Shown here in pieces: positions 26,579 to 35,888 of a stretch of 64,000 nt of DNA. Under the pieces are notes generated by a model. That model had not been told where the DNA came from and ran no database searches. It saw nothing but the letters and a program-made list of their open reading frames with translations. The first letter of the stretch is position 1, and each line of letters starts with the position of its first letter. The stretch is from Rufibacter latericius (GTDB taxonomy: Bacteria; Bacteroidota; Bacteroidia; Cytophagales; Hymenobacteraceae). A program made the translations under genes and the position numbers. The stretch lies in assembly GCF_003721515.1 (NCBI RefSeq), contig NZ_RJJD01000021.1, positions 248,001 to 312,000 of the forward strand, written 5' to 3'.

Positions 26579-27805
26579 CTAAAGTTCTGGAACCGCGCCT
26601 TTTAATTCAGCGGTGCGGTAGTTGGCGGCGCTGCCCTGCCCAAAAAAGTAGATCAGGATTCCCAGGACCGTACAGGAAGTCATAACGGCCACCATGGGTA
26701 AGGCTGTTCCGTTGTGCAGCAAACTCACGGCCCCGGACACCAACGCCCCGATCCCCATCCGGAAACTTCCTCCTAAGGCGGAGGCACTTCCCGCAAACTT
26801 GGAGAAAGGAGCCAATGACAGCGCGGAAGCATTTGGTGCTGTTAATCCCTGCCCGAGTAGGAACAAAAACAACACCACAATGAGGCCGGTCTTGTCGTAC
26901 CAGCCGGCATACACCCCCAGCACCATCAACGTCCCCACTAGGGTTTGATAGAGCAACCCCATCTTGATGATCTGATCGCTTCTGAGTTTACGCAACAGGA
27001 TATGGTTGAACTGCGGAGACCCAATCATGGCCACCGACAGAATGGCGAAGATCCAGCCGTACTCCTGTTCGCTTACTTTGTAGATGTTCATGAACACATC
27101 TGGGGAGCCCGAAATGTACCCAAACGGGGCAGCCGAAGCAATGCCTCCCACCAGCGTATACACCAAAAACTGGGGGTTCCGCAATACGGCTAAGAAGTTA
27201 CTCAAAACCGCCTTTGGTTTCAGGGACATGGAAGGATCAGGCTGCTTGCCTTCGGGTAAGGCGAAAAATATCGCCACCAGAATCAGGAAGGTGATGGCTG
27301 CCAACGCCACGAACACAGAATGCCATCCGAAGGCGGCGGTCATGTACCCGCCCACCGTTGGGGCAATCATAGGAGACACGGCAATCACCAGAATAAGCCA
27401 GGAAAACACTTTGGCAGTCTCGGTTACCGGAAAAAGGTCCCGCACCAGGGCCTGGGCAGCCACCATGCCCGCACATCCGCCCAGGGCCTGCAGGAAACGC
27501 ATGGTGATGAGCATATCTGGGGACGTGGAGATGGCGCAGCCGAAGGAAGCCGCTATGTAGACACCCAAACCCACGTACAGCGGATACTTCCGCCCGAAAC
27601 GGTCCAGCAGCGGGCCGTACAGCAACTGACCGGCAGAAATCCCGATCAGGTAAGCGGTTAACGAAAGCTGGACTTTGGAAATGGTGGTATTCAGGTCTTC
27701 GGCAATGGCCGGAAAGCCCGGCAGGTACATGTCAATGGAGAAGGGACTGATAGTGGAGAGGGAACCCAGAATCAAGATAATCAGGAAATATTTTTTACGC
27801 GTCAT
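26579..27805 (-). CDS. Bcr/CflA-type MFS drug efflux transporter
   Basis: 408 residues from the ATG at 27805 (MTRKKYFLIILILGSLSTIS). An upstream ATG at 27850 would add 15 residues that do not look like this family. Twelve spans. The motif SPFSIDMYLPGFPAI and the loop motif LYGPLLDRFGRKYPLY are typical of Bcr/CflA proteins, which expel bicyclomycin, chloramphenicol and other compounds with protons. The substrate is not predictable. Monocistronic, with a shared terminator downstream. Confidence 0.9.
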   Translation of the reverse strand: MTRKKYFLIILILGSLSTISPFSIDMYLPGFPAIAEDLNTTISKVQLSLTAYLIGISAGQLLYGPLLDRFGRKYPLYVGLGVYIAASFGCAISTSPDMLITMRFLQALGGCAGMVAAQALVRDLFPVTETAKVFSWLILVIAVSPMIAPTVGGYMTAAFGWHSVFVALAAITFLILVAIFFALPEGKQPDPSMSLKPKAVLSNFLAVLRNPQFLVYTLVGGIASAAPFGYISGSPDVFMNIYKVSEQEYGWIFAILSVAMIGSPQFNHILLRKLRSDQIIKMGLLYQTLVGTLMVLGVYAGWYDKTGLIVVLFLFLLGQGLTAPNASALSLAPFSKFAGSASALGGSFRMGIGALVSGAVSLLHNGTALPMVAVMTSCTVLGILIYFFGQGSAANYRTAELKGAVPEL

Positions 27806-27929
27806 AAGAAAAAGCCAAAGAGGGCAAAGGTACGCTTCTGGAAGGGGCAATCCCGGAGAAAGCCCGCTTTTTCCAGTTCCCTCTGTGAAACCAGCTTCTT
27901 TTTACGCGTTTGAATTAGACCAGGACGGG

Positions 27930-27967
27930 TGTTTTCACCTTGTTTCCAGAAAACGAGGCAAAAACAG
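27930..27967. repeat. Dispersed intergenic palindrome, copy 6
   Basis: TGTTTTCACCTTGTTTCC is followed by AGAAAACGAGGCAAAAACAG. Confidence 0.45.
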
Positions 27968-28043
27968 CAAGCAGCCCCTCCCCCATCTTTTGGCCCTAGA
28001 ACCTGGACCGCGAGGAAGCAACTTTCTTATTCTTCTAGAAAAT

Positions 28044-28081
28044 GAAAAAGCGCCGGGGAAGAGAACCTTCCCCAGCGCCTT
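28044..28081 (-). terminator. Terminator of the glucan phosphorylase gene
   Basis: On the minus strand GGCGCTGGGGAAG pairs with CTTCCCCGGCGC and a run of T follows. It lies 30 bases after the stop. Confidence 0.85.
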
Positions 28082-28110
28082 TAATTTAATGAAACCCTTT
28101 AGATCAGGTC

Positions 28111-29769
28111 TTATTTGCCATCCTGGTACATGAGGCGGTAATATTCATCGGCCATGCGCTCAGAACCAAAATAGGCCGTGACATCACGCATGCTTTGCTT
28201 CATGATGGAGACCCACTTCTTGCGGTCAAGGTAATAGGCCGGAATGACTTCGGTTTCCAGGATGTGCATCATGTTGGCGTAGTCTATCTGATCCTGCTCA
28301 TAATCTGGGAGGGTGGTGTCCACGATGGGGAACAGGAAGCTGTTCTCGCCGTGCTTCCCGAACTCGGGAATCCAGCCGTCTTGTACCGAGAAATTGATGG
28401 CCCCGTTCATGGCAGCGGTCATGCCACTGGTCCCGGAAGCTTCCCGTGGCCTACGCGGCGTATTCAACCAGATATCGGCGCCTTGTTTCAGTTTCGCCGA
28501 AAGGTCCAGCTCGTAGCCGGTGAGCACGGCCACGTTTTTCTTCTGGTGCGAGACCTCAATCAGTTTATTGAAGATACTGATGGCCCCATAATCAAACGGA
28601 TAGGGTTTTCCGGCCCAGATTACCTGCACGGGCTGCCCTTCGCGGTTCACCAGCTCAAAAAAGCGGTGCAGGTCATACAGCAGCAGATCGGCACGTTTGT
28701 AGGCGGCAAAACGGCGGGCCCACACAATAGTCAGGACATCGCTCTTGAAAAGTTTTCCGGTTTGGTCGGCCACCAGGTCAAAGAGCGGCTTTTTCATCTC
28801 GGCCTTGAGCTGCACCAGGCGTTCATCGTCGTTTGTGTCCAGGGCCTGGCGCAACTGGGTGTTTTGCCAATACGTGACGTTTTGGGCGTTGGTAATAGAC
28901 TTTATCTCGCAGACCCCTTCGTTGCCGTACCACATTTCGCGAGAAACCTCGCCGTGCAGTTTGGAGACCCCGTTGGCCATTTTGGACATCCGCAGGGCGG
29001 TAAGGGTATAGTTGAGGCTAGCCCCGTAAGTGCCCGAAATTCGTCTTGCCTCCTCTACCGGTAACGGCCCGAAGAAGGACATCTTGGCAAGCAGTTCCAC
29101 GTCGTGTTCCTCGTTCCCGGCTTTCTCAGGGGTGTGGGTGGTGAACGCCATGCGCTTTTTCACCTCGTGCAGGTCGCGGTATTTGTCAAAGAGATGAAAG
29201 ACCAGGGGCAACGCGTGGGCTTCGTTCATGTGGTAAGTAGCCGCTCCGCCTAATGCCTCCACCACCTTGGCTCCGCCGATTCCCAGCACAATGCTCTGGG
29301 CGATGCGGGTGGGCAGTTCCTGGTCATACAAACGGTGGGTGATGGTGCGGCTCAGGTAATCGTTCTGAGGGATATCGGTGGTAAGGAAGTACATGGGCAC
29401 CGTTCCGAAGGTCTCGGCGGGCAATACCAGCGCTTTTACCCAAACCGGGTTGTTGTGGATGGTCACCTGCACCATGATGCCGGTGTCTTCCAGGAACGTG
29501 TAGTATTTCTTCTGGAACTGCACCCCCATGAACTGGTCATCGTTGCGCATCTGGTCATAGTACCCGTAGCGCCACAAGATGCCAATGCCAATCATGTTCT
29601 GCCGAAGTTCATAGGCACTGCGCATGTGGGAGCCGGCCAAGTACCCCAGTCCGCCGGAGTAGATTTTCAGGGCCTGATGAATGCCGAATTCCATACTGAA
29701 GTAAGCCACCCGCTCACTGTACTTCTCATTGATGGTATACGGATGATACCACTTGCTGTAATTTCCCAT
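28111..29769 (-). CDS. glgP: Alpha-glucan family phosphorylase (short form, PLP lysine replaced)
   Basis: 552 residues, against about 850 for classical glycogen phosphorylase. The N-terminus (VAYFSMEFGIHQALKIYSGG, then LGYLAGSH) and C-terminal block are those of the TIGR02094/GT35 group. The family removes glucose from glycogen as glucose-1-phosphate using PLP bound to a lysine in EASGT(S/G)(N/G)MK. Here the motif reads EASGTSGMTAAMNG, so position 451 is Thr (codon 28417-28419). Either the enzyme acts without Schiff-base PLP or the activity differs. Single gene with its own terminator. Confidence 0.85.
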   Translation of the reverse strand: MGNYSKWYHPYTINEKYSERVAYFSMEFGIHQALKIYSGGLGYLAGSHMRSAYELRQNMIGIGILWRYGYYDQMRNDDQFMGVQFQKKYYTFLEDTGIMVQVTIHNNPVWVKALVLPAETFGTVPMYFLTTDIPQNDYLSRTITHRLYDQELPTRIAQSIVLGIGGAKVVEALGGAATYHMNEAHALPLVFHLFDKYRDLHEVKKRMAFTTHTPEKAGNEEHDVELLAKMSFFGPLPVEEARRISGTYGASLNYTLTALRMSKMANGVSKLHGEVSREMWYGNEGVCEIKSITNAQNVTYWQNTQLRQALDTNDDERLVQLKAEMKKPLFDLVADQTGKLFKSDVLTIVWARRFAAYKRADLLLYDLHRFFELVNREGQPVQVIWAGKPYPFDYGAISIFNKLIEVSHQKKNVAVLTGYELDLSAKLKQGADIWLNTPRRPREASGTSGMTAAMNGAINFSVQDGWIPEFGKHGENSFLFPIVDTTLPDYEQDQIDYANMMHILETEVIPAYYLDRKKWVSIMKQSMRDVTAYFGSERMADEYYRLMYQDGK

Positions 29770-30366
29770 AAAGTAAAAGACGTGCTAACTGTAGAGTCAT
29801 GAAGTAGGTCCTGGTGGCTTGGGTTGAGCTACCGCCCCCGGTTGGAGGGTAACAAAAACAGAAAACACCAAGTATTAATACTAACCATTTTATGATCTAT
29901 AAACAAATACTGAGTACAACCTAGTATAAAAACCACTAAAACACCTACCTTCGTAATAGGAATAAAGTTTTAAATATTTTCACTACAGGTAGCCTGCCGC
30001 TAAAAGTAGCGATAAAAAAGGCTTGCAGGAATGAAATCATCATAGGTTTACCAACATTCAGAAGCAAGATTAACGATACTTCTCACAATTAACTGGGCCA
30101 ACCCTGCCTCTAGGCCGATGACAAAGGTCATCTCTGGTTTAGGTTTTCCTCATTTCCTTCTTTTCACAGGATTTTACTTTTGCATAGCTTTTAGCAGCCA
30201 GGGGAAGTTTTTACCCTGAGGGTACCTAAAGTCAGAAATAAACCATTAGACAGATCTCGTTTAGGGCATGATTTCGTCAAAAGCCCACTAAAACGGAGTT
30301 GTTAACAACCCCTACCGCCCCGCTAGAAAAGACTTCTTCCAACTTCTATAACTTAACCAGAATCGT
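29770..30366. other. Divergent intergenic region glgP / ldhA
   Basis: 597 bases, AT-rich. It holds a repeat copy (30258-30296) and, at 30175-30182, TACTTTTG, a match to the Bacteroidota -7 box TAnnTTTG facing ldhA, though without a clear -33 element. No gene seen. Confidence 0.35.
30258..30296. repeat. Dispersed intergenic palindrome, copy 7
   Basis: CGTTTAGGGCATGATTTCG is followed by TCAAAAGCCCACTAAAACGG: both outer arms (CGTTT / AAACG) and the inner GGGC/GCCC are kept. Confidence 0.6.
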
Positions 30367-31374
30367 ATGCAAGTCACCATCTTCAGTGCCCGCCCTTACG
30401 AAAAGGAATTCTTAGAGAAAGAGGCCCCACGGCATCACTCCCTGAAATGGGTTCAGGAGCCGCTTTCATTACAAACCACCTCTCAGGCCCTGGGAAGTGA
30501 AGCGGTCTGCCTTTTCACCCAAGACGATGCCTCTGCAAATGTGCTGGAGAAACTTCAGGCAATGGGCATCAAATACATTGCCCTGCGGTGTGCCGGCCAT
30601 GACAATGTGGACCTTGCCAAAGCCGAAACCCTGGGAATTCGGGTGGCCAACGTGCCTTCCTACTCGCCCTATGCCATTGCCGAACATGCCGCTACCCTTC
30701 TAATGGCTCTGAACCGGAAGGTTGTTTTGGCGCAGACTCAGATACAGGCCAACAACTTTTCCCTGGACAACCTGGTAGGGGAAGAATTACACGGCAAAAC
30801 GGTAGGCATCATTGGCATGGGGAAAACCGGTAAGGCTTTTGCCTACATTATGCTGGGATTTGGCTGCCGCGTGCTAGCCTATGACATCGTGCCGCCCGAT
30901 TTGCAGAAAAGAAACCTGTTTTTTGTTTCCCAGGAGGAAGTATTTACCCAATCTGATGTCATTTCGCTGCACCTCCCCTTGAATGCCTCTACCCAGCACC
31001 TGATTAATGCCGCTACTCTTTTTAAACTGAAAAAAGGCGCTATACTCCTCAATACCAGTCGGGGTGGCCTCATCAATACCGTTGACCTGATTGCTGCCCT
31101 GAAGAGTGGTGCCGTTGGTGCGGCCGGACTGGATGTGTATGAACATGAAAGGGGTATTTTCTTTCAGGACCACTCGGGGGAAACGCTCCAGGATTCTCTG
31201 TTTGAGGAACTGCGCAACTTGCCCAACGTGCTCCTCACCGGTCACCAGGCTTTCCTGACCAGAACCGCTTTGCGCAACATTGCAGATGCTACCCACCTTT
31301 CCCTGGACCAGTGGGAAAAAGGCGAAGCTTCCGCCAACGAACTAATCCCTAAACTGGAAGCCGTTTCTTATTAA
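30367..31374 (+). CDS. ldhA: D-lactate dehydrogenase-type 2-hydroxyacid dehydrogenase
   Basis: 335 residues. The NAD-binding motif is GIIGMGKTGKAFAYIMLGFG (GxGxxG variant). Catalytic residues of the D-2-hydroxyacid dehydrogenase family are placed as expected: Arg in LLNTSRGGLI, Glu in DVYEHERGIF and His in LTGHQAFLT. The sequence FSARPYEKEFLEK at the start matches fermentative D-lactate dehydrogenases, which reduce pyruvate to D-lactate with NADH. Monocistronic, ending at a perfect 25-bp hairpin. Confidence 0.9.
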   Translation: MQVTIFSARPYEKEFLEKEAPRHHSLKWVQEPLSLQTTSQALGSEAVCLFTQDDASANVLEKLQAMGIKYIALRCAGHDNVDLAKAETLGIRVANVPSYSPYAIAEHAATLLMALNRKVVLAQTQIQANNFSLDNLVGEELHGKTVGIIGMGKTGKAFAYIMLGFGCRVLAYDIVPPDLQKRNLFFVSQEEVFTQSDVISLHLPLNASTQHLINAATLFKLKKGAILLNTSRGGLINTVDLIAALKSGAVGAAGLDVYEHERGIFFQDHSGETLQDSLFEELRNLPNVLLTGHQAFLTRTALRNIADATHLSLDQWEKGEASANELIPKLEAVSY

Positions 31375-31413
31375 TAATATAGACCTTCAGCGGCAAGCAT
31401 TACGTCTTTAACC

Positions 31414-31467
31414 AAGAATCCCGTTCTGGGGCTGTTTTCGTGAAAACAGCCCCAGAACGGGATTCTT
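31414..31467. terminator. Perfect 25-bp hairpin between convergent genes
   Basis: 31414-31438 is the exact reverse complement of 31443-31467, with loop CGTG. The centre, CTGTTTTCGTGAAAACAG, is the core of the dispersed repeat family. No separate T-run, so it may be a terminator, a repeat, or both. Confidence 0.75.
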
Positions 31468-31534
31468 AATATCAAACCAAGCTCAAGGTTTCTTTAAGTT
31501 TCAACCCGTTAGTAAGCTTAGCTCAGGTAGAAAA

Positions 31535-32041
31535 TCAACGGCCAAAATCATCCTGTACCCGCACAATGTCATCTTCGTTAGAAGGGTTGGAGGCATCGGT
31601 GTGCTGCCAGATCTCGGCCAGTACGCCCCACTCCTGCAAGCCCACCAGGCGGTGACGCTCAGATTGTTTCAAGGTAATCAAGGCGCCGGGCTCCAGACGC
31701 TGCAACTCGCCTTCTTCATCAGTGGGGCTGGTCACTACGCCAACTTTCCCTTTCACTACTTTCCAGATCTCGGCCCGGCGGTGATGATACTGCCAGGACA
31801 AGCGTTTCTCCGGGGCCACTACCAGAATCTTCGGGCTGAGTTTACCGGATATCCGGAGGTCTTCTACCGAGGTTCCGTCAAAGTAGGTATCGGCGAATTG
31901 CTGGGCCTGGTCTTCGTCAATGACAAAGAAGCCTCCCCAAGGTCTGGTTTGGTCCTGGTTGGCGATGGTGAATCCTTTGGAAGTCAGTTCCTGCTCTATC
32001 TCCTGGAAAAGCGCTTGTTTCTGATGGTCTGTAGTAGACAT
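31535..32041 (-). CDS. Cupin protein, type II mannose-6-phosphate isomerase-like
   Basis: 168 residues. After a 35-residue helical lead it has RPWGGFFVI, then the cupin core: SWQYHHRRAEIWKVVKGKVG (metal-binding H, H and E of motif 1) and a second motif with HRL near LKQSERHRLVGL. This is the single-cupin fold of type II phosphomannose isomerases and related sugar-phosphate isomerases. No neighbour points to a pathway. Exact substrate uncertain. Confidence 0.8.
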   Translation of the reverse strand: MSTTDHQKQALFQEIEQELTSKGFTIANQDQTRPWGGFFVIDEDQAQQFADTYFDGTSVEDLRISGKLSPKILVVAPEKRLSWQYHHRRAEIWKVVKGKVGVVTSPTDEEGELQRLEPGALITLKQSERHRLVGLQEWGVLAEIWQHTDASNPSNEDDIVRVQDDFGR

Positions 32042-32607
32042 GGTGCGTTCAATTTATAGAAGTACAGGGGCTAATTTAGCAGCCCCCAGGAAAATAACCA
32101 CACAAATTTTAAAGAAGCCCTAACCCACTGTAAAGGAATTTATCCGAAGTGATTCTTCTATTTCTCTTTGTAAGGTGAGCCAATGCTGACCTGAGTTCAT
32201 TTTTAGAGGCAATTCCTACACGAATGGCTTTTTCCAGAAATTAGTTTCCTCCTACATACAACTACTCCAGAATACAATTCCATCGATTACAATGGAATTC
32301 TAATAATACAATCTAACACCCACTTAAGACCTTTTCCTTTTCTTGTAATTTGCAAGAGTTGACACAAGCCCGCCTTTTTCATACCCGATCACTTAAAACC
32401 CCATTTCAGGGCATTCAATAAAAAAAACCTTATTTTTCTTTCATCTTGACTTAAATTTCCGGAAGAAAATGAGAGAGTTACAAAGTAACCAACAGGTTTA
32501 TAAACTATAATTCAGGTGCTATCAAGTTGTTTGAATAATGAAATTTATTTCATCTGGAAAGCCGCTACATTTGTGCAGAAATTTAAATTCAGGGAGGGAC
32601 TACATCC
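32042..32607. other. Divergent intergenic region cupin / small protein
   Basis: 566 bases, AT-rich. A promoter box lies at 32566-32573; otherwise I see no gene or clear repeat. Confidence 0.4.
32566..32573 (+). promoter_or_regulatory. Bacteroidota-type -7 box
   Basis: TACATTTG fits TAnnTTTG exactly, 35 bases before the ATG of the 116-residue gene. The -33 element is weak (TTTA at 32544-32547). Confidence 0.4.
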
Positions 32608-32958
32608 ATGGAAAGTTTAAACACTACAAATCTGCGGGAGAACCCCTCTTCCAAAGATGATAAAAACACGGGAAGGGTATCTGCCTTGCTTCAAGAGGAG
32701 GTGTATGACCGGGGTGAATCTATTGGCGAGGTTTTATCCATTGCCATCACCTACAAACAAGCCCTTTTGGCCTACTCCCAGCAAAGCGATTCTGAAAACC
32801 TGGATTGTATATTCTGGAATTTGGACACGCTCATCCTCGAGGCGGGTAACATGCTGGAAAACCCCGAGCAAGACCTTTTCCTGTACCTGAAGGCCTTGCA
32901 TGCGTTCAAAGAAAGCGTTAGAAATAGTTTCCCTTTCCAGAATATCTCTGCCGCCTAG
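32608..32958 (+). CDS. Small acidic hypothetical protein
   Basis: 116 residues, mainly helical and acidic. A disordered lead (MESLNTTNLRENPSSKDDKN) precedes helices GESIGEVLSIAITYKQALLA and NLDTLILEAGNMLENPEQDL. No signal peptide, membrane span or motif. The promoter box upstream and the separate unit support expression. I do not recognise a family. Confidence 0.6.
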   Translation: MESLNTTNLRENPSSKDDKNTGRVSALLQEEVYDRGESIGEVLSIAITYKQALLAYSQQSDSENLDCIFWNLDTLILEAGNMLENPEQDLFLYLKALHAFKESVRNSFPFQNISAA

Positions 32959-32959
32959 G

Positions 32960-32992
32960 CTTTAGGGCTGTTTTCTTAAAAACACCTCCTTT
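32960..32992. repeat. Dispersed intergenic palindrome, copy 8 (partial)
   Basis: CTTTAGGGCTGTTTTCTTAA is followed by AAACACCTCC. It starts directly after the stop of the 116-residue gene, in terminator position. Confidence 0.45.
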
Positions 32993-33150
32993 TCAGAAGC
33001 GATGGAACAAGCACCAACGCCCTAAAACCAACTCGCCCTCTTGTTATCCATTTATAAAAAGAGAAAGACAAACCTTGGAACCTCTCAGCGGAGGTAAAAC
33101 GGAGGAAGCTTGCTTGACCTATCCGCCGCGAATGCTTTTCAAAACACAGG

Positions 33151-34287
33151 TCACCCTTTCTTGTTCCTGTCCTCGGCATCTACGTATTTCTCCATCCGGT
33201 CATGCACCGCAGGCGTTTCGGTAGCGGGTGAAATCTGGCCGGGATAACTGTCCGGAATTTGATCTCCGAGTATTTTGCCCCATGGTTTCAGGCCCTCAAT
33301 GCGGTCAAAGACGATTTTAAGCACCGCCACTAAGGGTATAGACAGAAACATTCCGGATACGCCCCACAAAGCGCCTCCCAATAAAACAGCCACCACCGAA
33401 ATCAAGGCATTGATCTTCACTTTGGAGGAGACAATGCGGGGAACCAGCACGTTGTTGTCTATAAACTGAATCAGGAGGTAGGCCCCAATAATAAATAGTT
33501 GGGTGGTATAGCCTTCCATGGTGACAGTGGCCATCAAGACCGGCAGGGTAATCGCGATGAGCCCGCCCACATAGGGAATCATGTTCAGGATGGCCCCTAT
33601 CACCCCCAGCAAAATAGCGTACGGTACCCCCAGAATAGTGAGCGCCACCGAATTCATTACCGCCACAATGGAGGCCTCAATGAGCAAACCCACAATGTAA
33701 CTCTGAATAGCCGCTTTGGTCTCATGCAGGATCTCGGCCACGGAATGGGTATTCTTGGTGGAAAACACCTCAAAAAGGAAGTTCAGAATAAGAGGCTTGT
33801 ACAGGAGAAACAAGAAGATGTAAACCGGTATCAGGAAAAGTAAACTGAAAACACCCAGCACACTGCTTACCGTTCGGCCCACCAGGGCTTTCCCGCCGCT
33901 GGCGGTTTCTTTCAGGAACTGTGTCTGTTTCTGTATGCTTATCCCAAACCGGGACTCAGTGAAGTTCTGGAGATCGGTCAGAATCTGGGTGAACTTGAGT
34001 TTTAGGGCCGGCATCATCTCCCCGAACTGGATTATCTGGGAAGAAAGAAAGTACAGGATGATCCCCAGAACCAAAATGGCAATAAGCAGGGTAAGCAGGA
34101 TGGAAAGCACCGTGGGTACCTTCATGCGCATAATGCGGCTGTTGAGGGGGTTGAGAAGAATTGCCAGCAGCAACGAAAAGGCAATGGGCACCAGGATATC
34201 AGACAAAGTGTACATCACATACACCAGCAAAATGATTCCCAGTAAGGTAAGGGTACTTTTCTTATAAAATGGTTCTGGTGCAGTCAT
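33151..34287 (-). CDS. AI-2E family (PerM/TqsA-like) membrane permease
   Basis: 378 residues, usual length. Hydrophobic spans at the N-terminus (LTLLGIILLVYVMYTLSDIL), a helical cytoplasmic insertion (about 70-140) and the family motifs in the second half (ILLGVIGAILNMIPYVGGLI, QFIDNNVLVPRIV). Members include the AI-2 exporter TqsA and Na+/H+ antiporters; the transported species here is unknown. The hydrophilic C-tail is charged. Single gene. Confidence 0.9.
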   Translation of the reverse strand: MTAPEPFYKKSTLTLLGIILLVYVMYTLSDILVPIAFSLLLAILLNPLNSRIMRMKVPTVLSILLTLLIAILVLGIILYFLSSQIIQFGEMMPALKLKFTQILTDLQNFTESRFGISIQKQTQFLKETASGGKALVGRTVSSVLGVFSLLFLIPVYIFLFLLYKPLILNFLFEVFSTKNTHSVAEILHETKAAIQSYIVGLLIEASIVAVMNSVALTILGVPYAILLGVIGAILNMIPYVGGLIAITLPVLMATVTMEGYTTQLFIIGAYLLIQFIDNNVLVPRIVSSKVKINALISVVAVLLGGALWGVSGMFLSIPLVAVLKIVFDRIEGLKPWGKILGDQIPDSYPGQISPATETPAVHDRMEKYVDAEDRNKKG

Positions 34288-34709
34288 AGCATCATGTACT
34301 CCGTTGAACCCAGAATGTTACTGATCAGGAATGAGTTAAAGCCCTTTCGGAGGCTTGGAAGGCCTATTCACCCTCTTTACACCCCATCGCCTCTGGGCAA
34401 GGACAGGTTAGTAGCTGGGAGAACAATGCCAGCATGATAAGCTAATACCGCCCTCGATTTTGCCTCATTTTTTGATTATTGACTTCAAACCGCATCAACA
34501 GTTTGCCTTCTGGCTTAATCTGCGCAGTTCATCAGGCTTAGCAAAGCGTTTCTGGTCATCCAAACCAAAAGTGTTTTTAACCTGATTTTAGAAAAATGGC
34601 TAAAAAGCGCCCTACTCTTCTCCAGCCCCTTCAAACCAAAAACAGGTAGAATCGAGTAGCCCAGGAAGGAAGTACTTGGGGTAAGGAATTCCCTCCCAGG
34701 CTGATTTAT
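34288..34709. other. Intergenic region AI-2E permease / beta-helix lipoprotein
   Basis: 422 bases. A repeat copy lies at 34571-34608. No gene seen. Confidence 0.4.
34571..34608. repeat. Dispersed intergenic palindrome, copy 9
   Basis: GTGTTTTTAACCTGATTTTA is followed by GAAAAATGGCTAAAAAGC. Confidence 0.5.
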
Positions 34710-35888
34710 TCAAAGGTAAGACCCAGTCCCCGAACAGCTTGGCAGTACCGCCGGAAAGCTGGTGTGATAATAATTCCGGGCCCAGCAGTTATCAGTTCCG
34801 GAGCCATCCCAGAAAAAGTCACCGGCAGGAACCGGCAACTCAGGCTGGACGGATCCATTGTTTTTAACCACATTCCTCAGAACGCGGGTTCCGTCTGGGT
34901 TAGGCTCAATCAAGGCTAGGTCCTCGGGGGGAATATTGGCCAAGGGTCCTAATAGGGCGGTGCTAATCACGGCTATCCCCAGGAAATTGTTGTTCACTAC
35001 CACGTTTTGGGCCAGGGTGGTCTTATCTGCCCCTACTACCAGAATACCGGTACCCTTGGGCACAAAGGTCTCAAATCCGCCTCCGGGCAAGGCAAAATTT
35101 TCAAGGTTGTTGTTCACCACCAGATTTTGGCGCAGCAGAATATCTGAGGAGACGGTAACCTGAAGCCCTGGCAACAGCACCACCAGCAAACCAGCGGTGT
35201 TCCTGTAACTTTGGTTGTACTCTGCCACCACCTGGGAGCAATTCTCAATCTCCAGCCCAATCACGTTCCCGAAGGTTCTGTTGTAGCGCATTTTAGTATC
35301 CACGCACTGCCCGATGTAGATGCCGCTATCGGTGTGGCCGCTGGCTACGCAGTATTCAATACGGCCTCGGTTTGAGGCAATGGGAAAGAGGCCGTAATCG
35401 CCGCAATCAATGGTATTGACCCGGTTCAGGACATAATCATCGGCCCGAATCATGAGCACCCCGTTGGAGCCGAAGTCCCGCAGGGTGACGTTGTAGAGAG
35501 TAAACCCATCGCCGTCTTCCCCTACCCTGATTCCGTTTCTCTGTCCGCCCGGGTTCTTGATGAGGACCCTTCCGGCACCCAGGATAGTCAGGTTCGGCTT
35601 GTTGACCTCAATGGCTTCTTTATAGACCCCTGGATATACCTTGATCACGTCGCCGGGACGGGCTTTGTTGACAGCCTCCTGGATGGAAGAACCCGCATAC
35701 ACCACAATGTCTGGCTTCCTTTTCAGCAGGTCCGTCAGGCTTTGCACTTTGATAAAGGATTCTGCCAAAGGAGAAACCTCTACCTCGCAACCGCCCAGCA
35801 AAAGGACTAGAAGAAACAAGGCAATTTTCACAAAAATGGCCTTAAAACCGGGGCGTTTCTGATTCTGAGATAAAATCTGAGTATCCAT
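34710..35888 (-). CDS. Parallel beta-helix lipoprotein (NosD/pectate-lyase-like)
   Basis: 392 residues from ATG 35888, or 373 from a GTG at 35831. The GTG start gives a clean lipoprotein signal: (M)KIALFLLVLLLGGC, cleaved before Cys. A right-handed beta-helix follows: SIQEAVNKARPGDVIKVYPG, then repeated short turns such as YNVTLRDFGSNGVLMIRADD and YNRTFGNVIGLEIENCSQVV (PbH1 repeats). It ends with a Cys-containing C-terminus (DNCWARNYY). It is likely outer-membrane-anchored and carbohydrate-binding or -cleaving; no catalytic residues can be assigned. The extra 19 N-terminal codons overlap a repeat-family palindrome. Confidence 0.82.
   Translation of the reverse strand: MDTQILSQNQKRPGFKAIFVKIALFLLVLLLGGCEVEVSPLAESFIKVQSLTDLLKRKPDIVVYAGSSIQEAVNKARPGDVIKVYPGVYKEAIEVNKPNLTILGAGRVLIKNPGGQRNGIRVGEDGDGFTLYNVTLRDFGSNGVLMIRADDYVLNRVNTIDCGDYGLFPIASNRGRIEYCVASGHTDSGIYIGQCVDTKMRYNRTFGNVIGLEIENCSQVVAEYNQSYRNTAGLLVVLLPGLQVTVSSDILLRQNLVVNNNLENFALPGGGFETFVPKGTGILVVGADKTTLAQNVVVNNNFLGIAVISTALLGPLANIPPEDLALIEPNPDGTRVLRNVVKNNGSVQPELPVPAGDFFWDGSGTDNCWARNYYHTSFPAVLPSCSGTGSYL

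Larger units (their letters stand above)
27806..28110. other. Intergenic region MFS / glucan phosphorylase
   Basis: 305 bases holding the MFS promoter, a repeat copy (27930-27967) and the phosphorylase terminator. Confidence 0.4.
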
